Of a DNA stretch of 64,000 bases, positions 13,380 through 25,041 are shown piece after piece. The DNA is from Tetrapyrgos nigripes (Eukaryota > Basidiomycota > Agaricomycetes > Agaricales > Campanellaceae). The translations under genes and the position numbers were made by a program. Position 1 is the first letter of the stretch; the number at the start of each line of letters is the position of its first letter. Below the pieces are notes generated by a model. That model saw nothing but the letters and a program-made list of their open reading frames with translations, did not search any database and was not told where the DNA came from. Location of the stretch: NCBI GenBank assembly GCA_013368315.1, contig JAACJM010000102.1, positions 124,001-188,000 of the forward strand, read 5' to 3'.

Positions 13380-15843
13380 CTACTCGATCTTAGTAGATGC
13401 AGAAAGCTCCACCCCAGTAACCTCCCTCGTCAAGTCTGAATCCAACCCTTTCACGTCCACGTCGCACCCCAAGTCATGTTCATGCTCTAGACTGTCTTTA
13501 TCATCCATCCTTGACATATAGCGTTCCCGAAGTTCTCTATCCCGCGACACACATCCCTCCCCTTCCCCTTCTCCTCCACCACAGTTAGACTCCGTCGCTG
13601 CTCTCGTCGTCGACAAACTCTGCACAGTGGTTAGACTAAGCCTATACCGCGAGTCTGAGTCTGACCCAGGCCGTCTTTCTCTTTCTCTTTCTCTTTCTCT
13701 TTCCAATTCCAATTGATTGAATCCTTCCAATGACATTGGCACACTGGTAGCACTGTCTGAGGCGGAATCGTCCCGAGATAGGTATAGACGGTCCATAGCC
13801 AAACCCGTACCCATCCCGCCAGTGAGGGAGTCGATGGAGAAAGCGGGTACATGGCCGGAGGGTTTGGTTATTGGGTCGAGGTGAGAGGAGAGGATTTGGG
13901 CCTGAGGGGGGCAGTGAAAGTGGTATGAGTGACTGAGTGAGTGGTTGATGAGCACAGGAGGGAAAGGAAAAGCTCACTCTCGGATAAGACATAACATGAC
14001 TAGTAAACTTCATCCCTCCTGCTTCCCCATTACCATTACCACAATCGCGTTCCCGATTACGATTACTCCTACTCTTACTCCTCCGTTCTCGTTCTGCCCT
14101 GTGTCCCGATCTCCCTCTTCTTCTTCCTCTTCCAGGACCACTCGGAGAGAACACACTCAGTGAGACTGTCCTTTCGATTTCCGAATCCGAATCATCATCA
14201 TCTGATGATGATGATGACGATGCCCTGACCTTTGGCATGAGGAGACAGTTTATGACGGTTGTGAGGGTGTAGATTCGGCCAAGTGACAAGTATATGAATG
14301 CATAGCCTGTTTTTTGTGAATAGAAGCACGAGTAAGCACGAGTAAGTGAGGAGGTTTGAGGAGGAGGAAACTGACCGTCAGGGTTCACGATAGATGTGAT
14401 CAGGAGTAGGAGTGTAAATGTACTCGAGAGACAACCTGAGGCGATGATGAGGATAGAGAAGCGGCGAAGGAGACTTTACAAAGGACAAGATAATCCCAAA
14501 AACAATCCAGGTACCGGTTGGCCATGGGTAGGGTAGGGTAGGGTTGAGTTGAGTTGAGTTGAGTTGAGTTGGGTACGATCATGGAGCACCATATCATGGA
14601 TATGCATAGCAGACGCAGCAGACCATTTGATAGAGCGATGGAGATAGATAAAGTGCATATGTGCATATGTGAAGAAGCATATGTAGAGAGAAGAGAGATG
14701 AGACGTCGGGAGGAACGAGAAATCTGAATTTAGTGACACAAGCCGACAGTATAGATCTATACTACCCACCTCCTCGTCGAATCATAGATCACAGTAGCAG
14801 ATCGCAGAGTCCATAGTGTGACAATGGCGACTGCGATATCGGTAAAGGCAGATAAGGCCGCGGAGATTCTGATCCAGGACAAATGGTGAGTAAATGCCCA
14901 ATGAGAGGATGCACATAGACTCAGTTGAGACTCACCGTATAGAGTCAGGTAATAACGTAGGTCGTATCTCGTATTCATCAGCAATAAGGACAGCTACTGC
15001 GATTATTGGGAATAGTGTCTGCCAAAGCAAAAGAAGAAGACCGAAAAGAAGCCCGGAAAAGAGACCGTCAGTCAGGTTGTGTCAATCAGCAGAAGACAGA
15101 CTCACATGCGTGGTCGTACAACAAATGAGACCTCCTGTAGTTATCTTATTGTGAGAGCTAAACGCCCGAACGTCCGAGGACGCGAGGAAACGTTATGTTA
15201 TGTTGAGAATTTTGTATGTTGAAGAGAATGGGTGAGAAACGGAGAAACTCACATCGCCCAATATCTATGAATAAAGTATGCGTGCTCGATAGCTCCAGAA
15301 AGACTTGTCGCCACAGCGAATGTGGGGATTGTCCAAATTTTGATTTGGACTGGAAATGTTTGACGTCAGTGAGATACAGCTCAGTCACAAAAAAGAAAGA
15401 GAGAGAGCTGTACTGACTTGGAAAACCGGCAAAGGCCTTTAATTTGTGTCAGCGCTCAGCGCGAGAACAGAAGACAGGAGTAACGTGATAGAACATATAC
15501 TCACATACGCAATATGCGCGCAAATAGCAACCACACACACAGTATCTACCATCACACCCAACCCAAGAAAGATGTTTGGAATTCGAAAGAACAACCGCAT
15601 GATCATTTCTTTTCCTCCACTCCTCTGTGACCCTGATATGGATCTGAGGGAGCGCCGGATGAAGTTGAATGAGAGACAGACTTCCACGGTGTACATGACG
15701 AGGGTGAGGTATACTGCGGTGATGCTGGCGCTGGGAAGATGAACGAAAACGAGAACGAGAAGGTGTAGGTGTAGGGAAACAAAAAATTGGTGAGTATGTA
15801 CTCACATAGGACTTCCAAGCTGTATCGAATTAAACCCAGGCAT
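13380..15843 (-). CDS. Seven-TM membrane protein, DUF6534-like
   Basis: Ten exons on the minus strand (15806..15843, 15505..15730, 15418..15436, 15253..15349, 15106..15157, 14936..15018, 14770..14868, 14376..14473, 13978..14306, 13380..13901) splice in phase into 520 residues. The N-terminal 300 residues hold about seven hydrophobic helices, e.g. ITAVYLTLVMYTVEVCLSF, FFRIPNIFLGLGVMVDTV, FPIQIKIWTIPTFAVATS and FSILIIASGCLSSTFTLL, ending in YLSLGRIYTLTTVINCLL. This order resembles the agaricomycete DUF6534/DUF6533 families of unknown function. The last 200 residues are cytoplasmic-type: Ser/Asp-rich, Arg-rich, and an (Glu-Arg)n run coded by a CTTTCT microsatellite. The exon at 15418 is only 19 nt. 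The 296-nt intron at 14474..14769 is long for this genome and contains GAGTT repeats. A GPCR role is possible but not shown. Confidence 0.72.
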
Positions 15844-17281
15844 TGATGCTGATGCTTGCTTCAACCAACCATATCCTTTCAGTCCATCTATCTCGTCAAG
15901 GTAAATGACAAACGTGGAGGCCACGGACCTGTCTGTGTTCACCAGTCCTTCACCAAGCTTCTGCGAGCTGGAGGACGCGGAGAATGAAGTAATTGCTACT
16001 GCGGTCCACCAGGCAAGTATGTACTGCTCTTGAGGGTAGTAGAATGAACGGGAAGCAACACCGTCGAAGCGGGCGCAGGGAAAGAGAGAACAAGGAGAGA
16101 ACAAGGAGACAAACGAAAGGTACACCGTGCAACAATATACATATGCCTGCCTGTAGACCGGTGCCGAAGGAGTAACCGTAGCCGATGCGTAAATTTTTGA
16201 CACAAGAAGCGAGATGAGCTCATTTGATCGGAGAGAGCCTTCGTCGAGGACTGCTGATTTGGGTGGAGCTCGATACGTCCAGCCAGGATCGTTCGGGACT
16301 CCGAATTGACCTTTTGGGCAATGTGAGTGAGCTATGTTTCTGAGCAGAAGGTATTTGCATGGTCATATACCCTGAGTTTGAGAGTATCACTTCGAGTCAC
16401 TTCGCCGCGCTGTTCCTGAATCCTGATTCATGTCATTGTCGTCGAAGTACAGTTTTACGTGGGCGCTGAGTGATCCGTATCAGACGCTGCCATGGATGAC
16501 GAGGGCTTGAGGTTGACCCGTGCAAACATCCAGAAGAAAAGCCACAGAGACGACTAGGCGTTTCTACTAGGTGTTTCTGTGTATACAAGATTGTACCTAT
16601 GTGGACACCATTGACTTTGAAACTACGACGCGGTTGATACGATATTTGACACGCACTTTTTTCGGACTCCCAAACGATCCCGATACTAACCAGAAGACTG
16701 CCAGTACTAGTTTTCTTGAGAACTTTCTCTTTTCTTTGTCTTGTTACTTATTGGGAGTCGGTCTTGTCCCCATTGTCGGTGTTGTTGTCCAGGTGACGCG
16801 TTAGCTCAGAATCATTGTTGAGTCTCGTTCTGAGCGGGGATCGCGGACAAGTCAAGCATACACGCATGACAGAGAGAGCGAGGAAGATGAATCGCAGTTT
16901 CAAATGTGTAGAGTAAGCGCACCAGTCGCTCTTGCCTTTTTAGGCACTTTACCGCAGCTCCTATCCGCCAAGTCCAAAAATCTTTTACTGCGTGCACAGT
17001 TGATGCATAGCATAATATTAAGAAATGCAAAATGATCTTAGATCATGGACGGATGAATACCTTGAAGTCGCGAAACATGGAAAAGGCTGGTCGAAGAGTG
17101 GCCAAACGAAGGACTAAGGATAGAACTCTGAAGCGCCACTTTCCTCAGAGACGTTTTTAGAGAGCCGATTGAGAGCCAACTATCGAGGCACAAAAGGACA
17201 ACGACATTCTGATGTCATTGAGATCGCGGTCACATGCGCGTGACTTCTACATTCCGCCGAGATATGCAGTGACTTGAAGGA
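15844..17281. other. Intergenic; one unassigned minus-strand open frame
   Basis: A minus-strand frame from about 16330 to 15802 (contains QFGVPNDPGWTYRAPP) is open for some 170 codons. It runs in frame into the first exon of the membrane protein but lacks an upstream ATG, so it may be a 5' untranslated extension, an alternative N-terminus or chance. The remainder (16350-17281) shows nothing I can support apart from the fasciclin promoter. Confidence 0.35.
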
Positions 17282-17289
17282 TATATAAA
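17282..17289 (+). promoter_or_regulatory. TATA box of fasciclin gene
   Basis: TATATAAA lies 39 bp before the start codon at 17328, in a position consistent with a core promoter for the fasciclin-domain gene. Confidence 0.55.
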
Positions 17290-17327
17290 AAGCTTGTCTT
17301 CAACGGACAACTCTTTCAACTCTTACA

Positions 17328-19099
17328 ATGCGTCTCCCAACTCTTTCTCTACTCGCCGGCGCCGCCGTGCTCCCTCTCTCTCTCGCCCAGTCCCTCGATG
17401 CAAACGCCATCATCCAAGCTCTTCGAAGCGCTGGTCTAAACTCACTCGCCGAAGCCGCAACCAGCATCAACTCGACCGAGATTGGGATATCTCTCTTCAC
17501 GGCCTTGCTCTCGGGCCAGAATGTGACCGTCTTTGCACCGACAGATCAAGCGTGTAAGTAATTCTTCCATCATTTCTTTCTAACTAACTCGCCTTTTGCA
17601 GTTTCCAACGCCCAAAGTCGTCTTGGCGGCGCCAGTACAAACGACGTTGCAGAAGTCCTCGCCTACCACGTCCTTCTAGGAAATTACTCTTCACCAACCA
17701 CGGCGAACACGATCATCAGTTCCACCTCGCCTAACGTTACTATTGCGCGTACTTTCCTCAATGCATCCGATGAGGTCAGACTCGAGGGGAACAAATCTCA
17801 AGTCCTCGCCTGGACGAGGCAGGGCGACGCCGTGACGTTCATCAATCAAAAGTATGTCCGCCTTTTCCTTCTTTTCGGATGTCATCCTCATTCATCGTTC
17901 TTCGACAATAGCACTACCACTACCGTTCAGAACGTCACCCATGTCTCCAATATCACACTTGCCGTCATTGATCAAGTCCTTGCTATCCCTCGAGACATCC
18001 ACTCTGTCATTGAGTCCAACTCCAACCTCTCTGCCATTGAGCCGGTCTTTGGAACGCAGACCACAGGTCCTAATGGAGACAACCAGGCTTTAATCGACGT
18101 TTTGGAGGATCAGAGGGGTATAACCATTTTCGTACCGAATAACGACGCAGTCATCCAGGCCAATGCGACCCTTCTTCAGTTGGCCCAGAATACGACTGCT
18201 TTGCTCAGTGTGCTTGGCAATCACGTATGTTTTAGCTTTATATATGCGTTGTATATGCGTCTCTAAACCTCTTGTTCCTCCTTTCTGTTGTTCAGATTAT
18301 CAACGGCACTTCCGTCTACTCTCCTAGTATCACCGATGGAGCCAAGTTGACTTCTTCTCGGGGAGAAGAACTCAGCTTCACCGTCAACGCGACCGGAGTC
18401 TTTGTCACTTCAGGAAACGCCACCGCTCAAATCGTCCAAACAGACCTGTTGACTGAGAACGGTGTCCTTCATATCATCAATGGCGTACTTACGAACGCTG
18501 AAAGCGACGAACAAAAGGCAGGTGATGCGTGAGTAGTCCAACTTCTTTCCCGTCTCTGTTTGGTTGTTCGTCCCTTTTTCTCGTTTTTTCTCTTTCCTTG
18601 TTCTGCTCCCGACCGATGTGTGGCAGCGCGGATCCGATCGAGTGGTTGGGCACTGTTTCTTTCTTTGCTTGGCAAGCTCGGAAAGAACCAAGAGGATCGG
18701 ATCTGCAGCCACATCTTGATCTTTCTTCTTTCATGACGTCGTCGGCGTGATGAGATCTTGGACACTTTCTTTCCATCTTTTCTGAACGTTTCGTTTACAT
18801 TTTACTGACGTCTTCCTCTCTTTCATCATCGCGTCTCTCCTTCCCTATCAAATCTCATCCCCAAACTTACCAGCTTCACCTCCGCCACCTCCGCCGCTGG
18901 TATGCCCACTACCGAAACCGCTCCTCTCTCCGCTACCGCTGCTTCCACTGGTGGAAGTGGTGGGGGCAACGGCAGCGGTACTGGTAGTGGGAATGGAAAC
19001 GGTGCCTCCGGTGTCCGTCCAGGGTTGACGTCGGCTGTTGTGGGCTGGACGATTGCAGTGGGTGTTGTGGGGGGTGTTGTGGGTGGGATGTTGGTCTGA
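17328..19099 (+). CDS. Secreted GPI-anchored fasciclin (FAS1) domain protein
   Basis: Five exons (17328..17553, 17602..17851, 17912..18224, 18296..18528, 18874..19099) give 415 residues. Residues 1-21 are a classic signal peptide ending in PLSLAQ. Two FAS1 repeats follow: the first contains NVTVFAPTDQAFSN and the H-box-like AYHVLLGNY; the second contains GITIFVPNNDAVIQ, LLSVLGNHIINGT and the closing NGVLHIINGVL. Many NxT/S sites suggest N-glycosylation. The C-terminus is a Gly/Ser linker and a hydrophobic tail (VVGWTIAVGVVGGVVGGMLV) that fits a GPI-anchor signal. FAS1 proteins mediate adhesion at the cell surface or wall. The last intron is unusually long (345 nt) and GT-AG; retention of it would give a shorter form without the anchor. 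Confidence 0.86.
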
Positions 19100-19901
19100 G
19101 TTGGGGTGGAGGGTTGGTTCAAGGAGAGGAAGGATGGACTAAGGACTATTTTCTCTTTCTTTTTCTTGATTCAAAAATGAATCTATTGGAACCCGGACGA
19201 TTAGTTAGTAATTTGTAGTGGGTCCTTGTCGTATAAATGTAATATATTATTCCTTGGGCAACTACGGCAGGTGTTGGTTGCGGCTTTCAAACTCCGCCGA
19301 ACGCGTCTTTTCTTCTGGACTCTCATGTTCTCATCCTCATACGATGCCTTCAACGCGCGGAATTTGTGTGGAATACCCATTTATCACCACCAGCGGTACT
19401 AGCAACTGCTTAGTGAAGTTAATCAGGGGGAGACTCGGGATTAAGAGACCATTCCTAACTTGGCCCGGGCAATTCTGAAGAACGGAAGGATGGGAAGAAG
19501 AGTCAGAGTCAGAGACGAGAAAGACGTAGTGGGCTAGTGACACGTTGCTCTGATGAACTGGGCGATCTGTGGTAGTATGGAGGCTGAGGATTCAGGATGG
19601 CTCGGATTTCTGGTGTCTGGTGTAACGGATATGGGGATGGGGAGGAACCGCAGGTGGGTACTACTAATACGTCTTGCTTTCCCTCTCCTTCCTCTGATGA
19701 ACATTGGTAGCAGAGGGGTATTCTGCTGAATGGTGGGGAAATAAGTCGGAAGAGGTAATGAGCGGGAGTTCTGATTGGGCCCGGGGTGGGGGCTCAAGGG
19801 GGACTAATTCATCATAAGTCAGAAGTGGGGAACTTTCTTCGTGTCAAAGTTGCACTAATAAGTACTCGTTTCATTCAATGAGTTACTGACACACCTATGC
19901 T
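19100..19901. other. Intergenic, nothing recognised
   Basis: The interval between the fasciclin gene stop and the mariner-like element shows only short unsupported frames. The first 100-150 bases are probably the fasciclin 3' UTR. Confidence 0.45.
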
Positions 19902-19903
19902 TA

Positions 19904-20786
19904 CAGCCGTTTGCATAAGGTTCTTCAGGTCGCGGTCTGGGGCGACCGCTGTTTATTTGTATTTGTCTGTACCTTCCAATAGATTTTAGATGATGATGTG
20001 TAGTCGTGTACATACAGCGCAGCATGCCAAAGACGCTGAGCACAGACCTTTGAAAGCGAATGATCCAGTGGTGGAAGGAGGAGAAACCCATTTCAAAAAT
20101 TGCTAAACTTGCTGGCTGTACTGAAAGGACTGTTTATGCCTTACTCTCCCTCTATCGTACCACTGGAGAAGTCATCAATTTATCTGCTCTTCCCTATTCA
20201 CATCCTAGGCTCTTGACACTTGAAGACAGGGCATATATTCAGGGGATACTTGACGCCAACCCTGCCCTCTATCTCGATGAGATCCAGGACAAGCTGTGGG
20301 ATGACCGTGAAGTTGATGTTTCGTTGGCGACTTTGAGTCGAGCCCTAATGCAGATGGCTGTAACCAACAAGAAAATCTCAAATCAGGCTGCCCAACACAA
20401 CGCATTACTCGAGGCGACATGGATTGGAGAATTTGGAAGCATTCCGAAGGAGTACATTGTGTGGTTGGATGAGTCTGGCGTTGACACTGGTGATCATATG
20501 CAGGTCAATGGCTGGGCACCATTAGGTCATGCATGTAGAAGGAGGGCTATCTTCACTTTGCGCCGACAACGGTACTCTATTCTTCCCGCCCTAACTTGTG
20601 ATGGTATTATGGCCAAGCGAGTTCAAAGGGCAGAGCAAGGGCTACGACCTACGGGTTGTCGTTGCTGTTTCGCTGACTCTGAAATGAACTGTATTCGAGG
20701 TAAATATCTATTGAAAGGTACAGACATATACAAATAAACAGTGGTCGCCCCAGACCGCGACCTGAAGAACCTTATGCAAACGGCTG
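19904..20786 (+). mobile_element. Tc1/mariner-type element with long TIRs, internally deleted
   Basis: Terminal inverted repeats of about 80-85 bp with few mismatches open with CAGCCGTTTGCATAAGG at 19904 and end with its complement at 20786. TA dinucleotides flank both ends (19902-19903 and 20787-20788), the target duplication of this superfamily. The element is 883 bp and encloses a truncated transposase. The right end lies only 26 bp from the first ATG proposed for the O-methyltransferase gene, so the insertion may have replaced its promoter. Confidence 0.82.
20060..20737 (+). pseudogene. Truncated Tc1/mariner (DDE_3) transposase
   Basis: The frame codes for 225 residues. The N-terminus has a helix-turn-helix (WWKEEKPISKIAKLAGC...TVYALLSLY) and a second one near residues 50-100. 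The catalytic domain begins with IVWLDESGVD, which holds the first catalytic aspartate, and runs to SILPALTCDGIM. The segment with the second Asp (family pattern DNxxIH) and the third acidic residue is absent; after residue 185 the sequence no longer resembles the family. The element is thus an internal deletion derivative that would need a transposase supplied elsewhere. Confidence 0.78.
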
Positions 20787-20812
20787 TAATCAAACATAGA
20801 ACATAGGCTGAA

Positions 20813-22876
20813 ATGCCGGCAGGAATGTACCCGCCAATACAATCTGACGCCTTATAAAGTACCTTGCGGATTTTGCTCGCAGATTCGTGTTAAACCCATC
20901 CATCGTGACTCACACCGTTACTCAGCTTGCCAATCTCATCACCTCCTCCTTATCCTCTCTCACCAAACTCTGTGAAGAAAACAACCTTAACATTCCAGAT
21001 ATCGATGATCCTTACTTTACACCCGCATCTGAAGCCTTCAGAAGTAATCCCTCCGCAGCTGAATCGGCCAAAATAGCTGCCGCGGCGTGCCTACGTCTTG
21101 CAGCTGTATTGAGTCGACCGAATGATGTTCTGTGGCAGTTAGTTGATGGGGTATGCGGCTTCCTATTATTGCATTTACAACTACACTCTCAGGCTGACTA
21201 TAGGAATTCTCAGGATCATCAAGCAGCTACCGTCAGGGTATGCTTGGAAGCCAATGTTACAGAGATCCTAAGAGAGGCTGGGGCAGATGTACGTTTGTTA
21301 TATAGTTCTAGTTTATGAGGCTGTACTCGAGCTCATGAATGTTTGCCTTTAGGGATTACACGTCAGAGATATAGCTGCAAAATGTGGTTTGGACGCGTCG
21401 AAGTTGGGTAGGGCTTTGGAGTTACTTTCGAAATTGCTAACTAACCTTTGCGCTGGCTGAAGCTCGTATCTTGAGATATCTAAGCATTCATCATTGCTAC
21501 CGCGAGGTCGCCCCAGATGTGTTCGCAAATAACAGAGTGTCTGGGGCTCTTGATACAGGCAAATCTTTGGATGCTCTTCGTGCTCAGTTAGCCTCGTCTT
21601 CATCTTGTTCTGATTTTTCATCGTTAATCTAACTTTTTCAGACCGGACTCTAAATATGACGGTGCCGGTTTTGCAGCTCTATGCAGTCATCAGTCAATAT
21701 ATTAACTTTCTCAGATGCTTCGTCCATACTCAATCTCATTATCACCTTTAGCTTGGACGTTGATCACAAAACCTCGGCTATGGCTTGGGAAGGACTTAGC
21801 GACCCCGAATGTGGCCATTCAAGCGAACTGACAAAGACCGTCTTTGGGAGAGCAATGAATACCAACCTGTCGTATTGGGACTTCCTCGCTTTACCTGAGC
21901 AACAGCATCGACACCATATTTTTGGGTTCTTAATGCAAGGTATCGCTGCGATGCAGCCTCCTAACATGATTTTCAAAGGTGCGGTGTACGTGATGAAGGG
22001 AAGAAGTGGGACTGAATTTTCTGACTATTACAATCTGAAGCCCTCGACTGGAGCTCGGTGTCATCGAATGCGAAGGTTGTTGATGTCGGTGGGGGCATTG
22101 GGACTGCGACTATGTCTTTGCTGGAGAAGTATCCCGATTTGACTGTGGTCGTTCAAGATCTTCCTCACGTCGTGGAAGAGGGGAGAAAGATAAATGGATA
22201 AGGCTTATTTCAATCGTCGCAATCAGTTCTGATCCGCCTGATCTGATAGTTCTGGATGACCAAAAATCCTGCAGCGTTGACCAACGGCCGAGCAAAATTT
22301 GAAGGTCTGACATTTCAGGGATCTCAGCCACTGGCAGTTCAACGGCACGTAACTGACCTTATTCTTCGTAACGTAGGGCACAACTTCCTAAACCCTCAAC
22401 CCATCAAGGACGCCTCAATCTTCATACTCAAACAAGTTCTACATAACTGGCCAGACAAATACAACGTCCAAATCCTACGAAATCTCCGCGAAGCAGCTAC
22501 GCCTTCAACTACTCTAGTCATCATCGACAAGGTGCTTCCATACGCATGTCGACAACCAGCAGATGGTGTACTTGGTCAGATAGAAGGAGATGTGAACGAC
22601 ATAGCACCAGAACCCCTCCTGCCCAATTATGGGCCGCTTCGTGACTCGGCATATGGACTTGATTTTACGGTGAATATTATAATTATTGTTTCTGTTAGAC
22701 TTGTGCTCACTGTGATACTGTGGTTTACGCAGATGATGTTCTATTTCAATGCCCAAGAACACACTTTACTGCAGTTCAAGGAGCTTTTGGCGAGCACGGG
22801 ATGGGAATTGAAGAAGTGTAACCCTATTGATGCCAGAAGTAACTTCCTGCGATCAGTGATAGCTGTCCCTGTATAG
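20813..22876 (+). CDS. SAM-dependent O-methyltransferase (OMT1), start and one splice site uncertain
   Basis: Eleven exons are proposed: 20813..20826, 20883..21150, 21193..21288, 21353..21407, 21463..21586, 21642..21692, 21752..21978, 22041..22189, 22250..22304, 22377..22669, 22733..22876 (491 residues). The family transfers a methyl group from S-adenosylmethionine to small hydroxylated molecules. Support: an N-terminal dimerisation region (LARILRYLSIHHCYREVAPD), the SAM-binding motif VVDVGGGIGTATMSLL, EGHNFLNPQP and the catalytic-region VLHNWPDKYNVQIL, then ERTL-like QEHTLLQFKELL near the end. Two oddities: there is no ATG in the first long exon, so the start relies on a 14-nt exon 26 bp from the mariner element, and the intron 22190..22249 begins AT instead of GT. 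It may be a recent pseudogene. It converges on the chitosanase gene. Confidence 0.68.
20853..20859 (+). promoter_or_regulatory. TATAAAG motif near OMT1 start
   Basis: TATAAAG lies 30 bp before the first long open exon of OMT1. If it is a functional TATA box, transcription would start inside the coding region as modelled, and the 14-nt first exon would be wrong; so the motif bears on the choice of start. Confidence 0.3.
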
Positions 22877-25041
22877 TGGTACAGGTGAGTTCGGGAGGAG
22901 GTGAATATCAGGTTTCATAGGTTTTCAGAAGCATCGTAATCGTAGAATCATACTCTACTCAACTTCTTATGTACTCATGTAAGCATGTAAGTAAGTCGTG
23001 AAGAATATTCAACTTTACGAGTTCGTTCCGGGATTCAGAGCAAACTCCGAATCCATCCCTGCACCACTTCCAGTCGTACCGCTTCCGGATGTACCGACAT
23101 CATAATCACCTTCCTCGTTGGCACTGGTAGCCTTAGTTACACCGGTTCCTGTCCCCGAGCCGCCCAACCCCAAACTCTTCTGGAAAAGTCTGACAGTTGA
23201 ATCTCCCATTTTTTTCAGCGCTGCTATATCGATAGTATCCTTGTCCTCGCTTATGCCGGGGGGAACGGCGTCGCCGAATATGATGTCTATGATAATAGGA
23301 CGAAGGGGGAAGGAATAATAATGAGGAGGTCAGAGTAGTTCTGCACGGTTTTGGCGAAGAAAGTAAGGCCAAAGCAAGGAAAGGGAGATTAAGGGATGTT
23401 GTGTAGTACAAGTACTTACAAGCAACATCCAACGCATCATGTCCCCGATTCGCATTGAGACCATCTTTAGGGAAACAAGCCTGCGCAAGAAAGATCGAGG
23501 CTTCACCGATGAGTTGTTCGTCATCGGAGTCGCCATCACCACTTATCGAGAGTAAGAAAATCAACAAATGTAAATGCAGCGAATGCCAGGAGAAATCAAT
23601 CCTGCTTACTTCGTATCCCCCATAATAGCATAAAACATCTTTCCATCACAGATGATAGCACCAAGGGAGTTTGGTTTGATGAATCCTGAATCCATCCTCT
23701 CCGGGCCGACAAAGGAATCTGGAATCACGTAGTAAGGCACCTTGTGAGAGTTGAGAGCGCCGTAGGTAGTTTTCTTTTGATCTTCTGAGGACTGGACGGA
23801 TAGCCAGGTCAGTAAGCAAGACTTTAATTGATATACCAAGGAATGAGTTCTACATACGCCGCAAGTCTACGAATATGGCACAGGTTAGAACACTGCTGAC
23901 GAAGAATAAACAACATCATACCGAAGAACCATCACAATCCACATCCATATCTGCTATGAACGACATCGCCTTTGAAGATTTTTTCAAGAAATCGTCATAT
24001 ATCGACACTTTTGGCTTGTTTTTTTGTCCAGAAGAATACGAAAAGACAGGGTGTTTATTCGCGGCTTTGACTGCAGCGTATATACCCTTGACGTTTATGT
24101 CAGAAGCTGCTTGGAAGGATACCTGGGAGGTACTGCTTTCCTGGACCGGTGGATCATTCGAGCCGGAGTCCAAGTTTGCAGATGCGTCGTCGTTGGTGTT
24201 GGTGTCGGTGTCAGTGCCAGTGCTACCACTTCCGTGGTCGCTATCCGGATCTTCCGGAGTGTCATTTTGTTGATCACGATGACCCTTCTTTGAGCCACTT
24301 TCGGGGTTATCTTCCAGGTCACCGGCACCTTGGGGATCGGTGTCGTCTTCATTTGGGTCTATCCGCGGAAGTGCATTTTTGTCGTCGGAATCATAAGAGT
24401 CTCGACTATCCAGATTCCTCGCCCATGGCACATCATGGGTCTTTGTAGAGCGATGCAAAAATACGAGTCCTGTTCCCAAACGAGCTGGAGTTGGAGCAGC
24501 AAGAATAGCTGGTATAGGGGATGTCCCAATGAAAGTGAACGTAAAACCGAGAGACAGAGAAAGGATAGACGTGAGGAGCATGACGACGTCGAAGAAAGAA
24601 AGTCCTTCTTTTGGTAATGGGACAGATGCAAAGTCGAAGTCTTTAGAGTGGACCAGCCAGCTGAGGGAAAAGAATCAGGCATTGGATGTTTATATCGAAC
24701 GAGGAGTGCTAGCTGGCGGCGACGCATCCGCGCTTGGATAGATACAGGTTGCTCTTAAGAGCCTAGTGGATCATTTCTAATGGAGAGAGAAAGAGTACTA
24801 CAATCAAGAAACACAGGATATGAACACCAAAGGAAGTTTATTCCATGGAAGTAACTTCAAGTAAGACAAGATTGCGTCCCGGTAACGACTTCTTCAGAGG
24901 CGTTGAGTCTTCTTCCTGAACCTCAGCAGTGATTCGTATTGCTCTGCGTCGCCAGACGATAGTGACAGACCGAGAACTGCCTTGCTCTAATTGTACTTGA
25001 AGTCCTAGGCAGCCTGCATACTTAACGCCATCCAAATGCTA
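21894..25041. repeat. Segmental duplication, copy 1 (OMT1 3' half + chitosanase 1)
   Basis: This block matches 52114..55436 in the same orientation. It covers the 3' half of OMT1, the whole chitosanase gene and about 450 bp upstream of it. Similarity is very high over the chitosanase and ends at ATGCTA (25036-25041). Copy 2 has insertions, deletions and a replaced stretch in the OMT part, so copy 1 is closer to the ancestral state. Confidence 0.88.
23015..24581 (-). CDS. Secreted chitosanase, glycoside hydrolase family 75 (copy 1)
   Basis: Five exons (23922..24581, 23858..23866, 23610..23821, 23420..23541, 23015..23286) give 424 residues. The enzyme hydrolyses beta-1,4 links in chitosan, outside the cell. 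Residues 1-30 form a signal peptide (MLLTSILSLSLGFTFTF...). An Asp/Asn/Gly/Ser-rich linker follows, and the GH75 core starts near residue 155 with IYAAVKAANKH. Family landmarks: ADMDVDCDGSS, KVPYYVIPDSF, GAIICDGKMFYAIMGDTNGD, LIGEASIFLAQACFP, RGHDALDVAYIIFGDAVPPG and LKKMGDSTVRL. The acidic residues of GDTNGD and IGEAS are the region of the catalytic pair. The second exon is only 9 nt (Thr-Cys-Gly), flanked by AG and GT and kept in the duplicate. A Gly/Thr-rich tail ends the protein. TATAAAC at 24688-24694 may be its TATA box. Confidence 0.85.

Noticed and set aside
24024..24448. Plus-strand frames across the chitosanase linker
   Set aside because: Mirror frames of the Asp-rich linker; the minus strand has the GH75 core, signal peptide and duplicated exon structure.
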